From the NCBI GenBank assembly GCA_014381985.1, contig JACNKP010000023.1:62001-126000 (forward strand): 64,000 bases of DNA. The letters are read 5' to 3'. The position numbers and the translations under genes were made by a program. The stretch comes from SAR92 clade bacterium (lineage in GTDB: Bacteria > Pseudomonadota > Gammaproteobacteria > Pseudomonadales > Porticoccaceae). Position 1 is the stretch's first letter, and each line of letters begins with the position of its first letter. The notes below the pieces were generated by a model, which was not told where the DNA came from, searched no databases, and was given only the letters and a program-made list of their open reading frames with translations. This document shows, piece by piece, positions 62,675-64,000 of the stretch.

Positions 62675-63800
62675 TTTTGTTAGAAGGATGCAAAGCCCGG
62701 GCGGCGATCGAAAAAAGAGTGAGTCAACACATATCGATTTTCCATTATTAATATTACTGCTTGCGCTATGCACCCTCGGATTGATGGTGCTCTACAGTGC
62801 CGGAGATCAAAATCTTGCTTACGTAAAGCGTCAGGCAACTTTCATGGTTCTTGGATTTATAATCATGTTTGTAGTGGCCCAATTCGAAGTTCGCTATTGG
62901 GAGAAATGGGCGTTTGTATTTTATGGTCTAGGGCTGTTGTTACTCATTGCCGTATTATTCTTTGGTGTCGGCGCAAAAGGAGCGCAGCGATGGCTGGATG
63001 TTGGCTTTTCCCGGCTGCAGCCTGCAGAATTCATGAAGGTAGCAGTGCCTTTGATGTTAGCGTCCTACTTGAGCAAACGTTTTATTCCACCAACGTTAAA
63101 ACATATAAGTTGGGCGATGGTGATGATAATGATTCCAGTCGCTCTAATTATGAGGCAACCTGACTTAGGGACGGCGTTATTGATCTTCGTGTCGGGGTTT
63201 CTTACGTTGTTCTTGGCGGGCTTAGGCGTACGTTATTTAATAGGCACATTCTTAACCGGCATTGCTGCTGTTCCTGTTATGTGGAATTTTGTCCTTTTAG
63301 ATTATCAAAAACAAAGAATACTAACGTTACTTTCGCCTGAAAAAGACAAATTGGGTAGCGGGTGGAATATCGTTCAATCTAAAACGGCTATAGGCTCTGG
63401 AGGTCTAAATGGTAAAGGTTGGACCGAAGGCACTCAATCACAATTGAATTTTCTTCCTGAGAGCCATACTGACTTTATTATAGCGGTACTAGCCGAAGAA
63501 TTCGGTTTGATTGGCGTCCTTACTCTTCTCACGCTATATACATTAGTCATTGCCAGGTGCCTATTTATCTCTTTTAACGCTCAGTCTCAATTTGGTCGAT
63601 TACTCGCCGGCAGTTTAGGTTTAATCTTTTTTATCTATGTTTTCGTGAATATGGGTATGGTATCGGGTATATTGCCTGTAGTAGGAGCCCCGCTACCGAT
63701 GATCAGTTACGGTGGCACGGCTATTTTAACGCTATTTATTGGATTTGGTTTGCTCATGGCTATTAGCACAGAGCCCAACCGTATGAGGACAAACCTTTGA
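62652..63800 (+). CDS. mrdB: Rod shape-determining protein RodA (SEDS family)
   Basis: GWNIVQSKTAIGSGGLNGKGWTEGTQSQLNFLPESHTDFIIAVLAEEFG; GAPLPMISYGGTAIL. Confidence 0.95.
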   Translation: MTLMQNNDFVRRMQSPGGDRKKSESTHIDFPLLILLLALCTLGLMVLYSAGDQNLAYVKRQATFMVLGFIIMFVVAQFEVRYWEKWAFVFYGLGLLLLIAVLFFGVGAKGAQRWLDVGFSRLQPAEFMKVAVPLMLASYLSKRFIPPTLKHISWAMVMIMIPVALIMRQPDLGTALLIFVSGFLTLFLAGLGVRYLIGTFLTGIAAVPVMWNFVLLDYQKQRILTLLSPEKDKLGSGWNIVQSKTAIGSGGLNGKGWTEGTQSQLNFLPESHTDFIIAVLAEEFGLIGVLTLLTLYTLVIARCLFISFNAQSQFGRLLAGSLGLIFFIYVFVNMGMVSGILPVVGAPLPMISYGGTAILTLFIGFGLLMAISTEPNRMRTNL

Positions 63801-64000
63801 TGTCGACACTTAAATTAGTCATTTTGGGAGTGCTTTTATCTGTCTCTGTAACTGTCTTAGCCGACTATTCAAAACACCCTGAAGCATCAGATTTTATAAG
63901 TACCATGGTCAATAAGCATGATTTCGAAAAATCCCAAATTGAGACGTGGCTGGCAAGTGCAATGCACCAAAAAAGCATAGTAAAAGCCATGAGTCGCCCA
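63800..64000 (+). CDS. mltB: Lytic murein transglycosylase B, N-terminal part (truncated by window end)
   Basis: MSTLKLVILGVLLSVSVTVLADYSKHPEASDFISTMVNKHDFEKSQIETWLASAMHQKSIVKAMSRP; expected position after mrdA-mrdB. Confidence 0.7.
   Translation, partial: MSTLKLVILGVLLSVSVTVLADYSKHPEASDFISTMVNKHDFEKSQIETWLASAMHQKSIVKAMSRP

Overview
The window looks like a chromosomal segment from a marine-type gammaproteobacterium, inferred from gene content and order (asmA-mutY-yggX-tRNA-Phe; proA-nadD-rsfS-rlmH-mrdA-mrdB-mltB). I see no transposase, phage module or CRISPR array. Most genes are recognisable metabolic or housekeeping genes: trpBA, class II RNR nrdJ (split), icmF, nramp, dbpA, a propionyl-CoA to methylmalonyl-CoA block (carbonic anhydrase, meaB, pccA, pccB, mcm) with a divergent AraC regulator, selD-mnmH, hisBH, asmA, mutY, yggX, tRNA-Phe, an FMN riboswitch with a type-II lumazine synthase, prfC, hemH, and the proA-to-mrdB block. 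The main candidate for an undescribed system is a co-directional run of about 14 genes at 3345-18174. It encodes TPR proteins, a Gly-Ser-Pro-repeat lipoprotein, a membrane-anchored PEGA protein with a degenerate SUMF1 (FGE-like) domain, a MotA/TolQ/ExbB-like channel, an Hsp70/actin-fold-like protein, two VWA proteins sharing an N-terminal 'SFLD-x2-x-CGFGA' transmembrane motif, two lipoproteins, an M48 metalloprotease and a parvulin-like protein. I propose it is an ion-driven envelope machine in which the VWA proteins take the place of ExbD/TolR/MotB. Other notable signals are a NrdR-box-like pair at 31-bp phase plus a DnaA box upstream of nrdJ, a duplicated tRNA-Phe 3' end with terminator bracketing a hydrolase gene, and a shared motif upstream of both icmF and nramp. 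All calls come from reading the sequence; no database searches were run.
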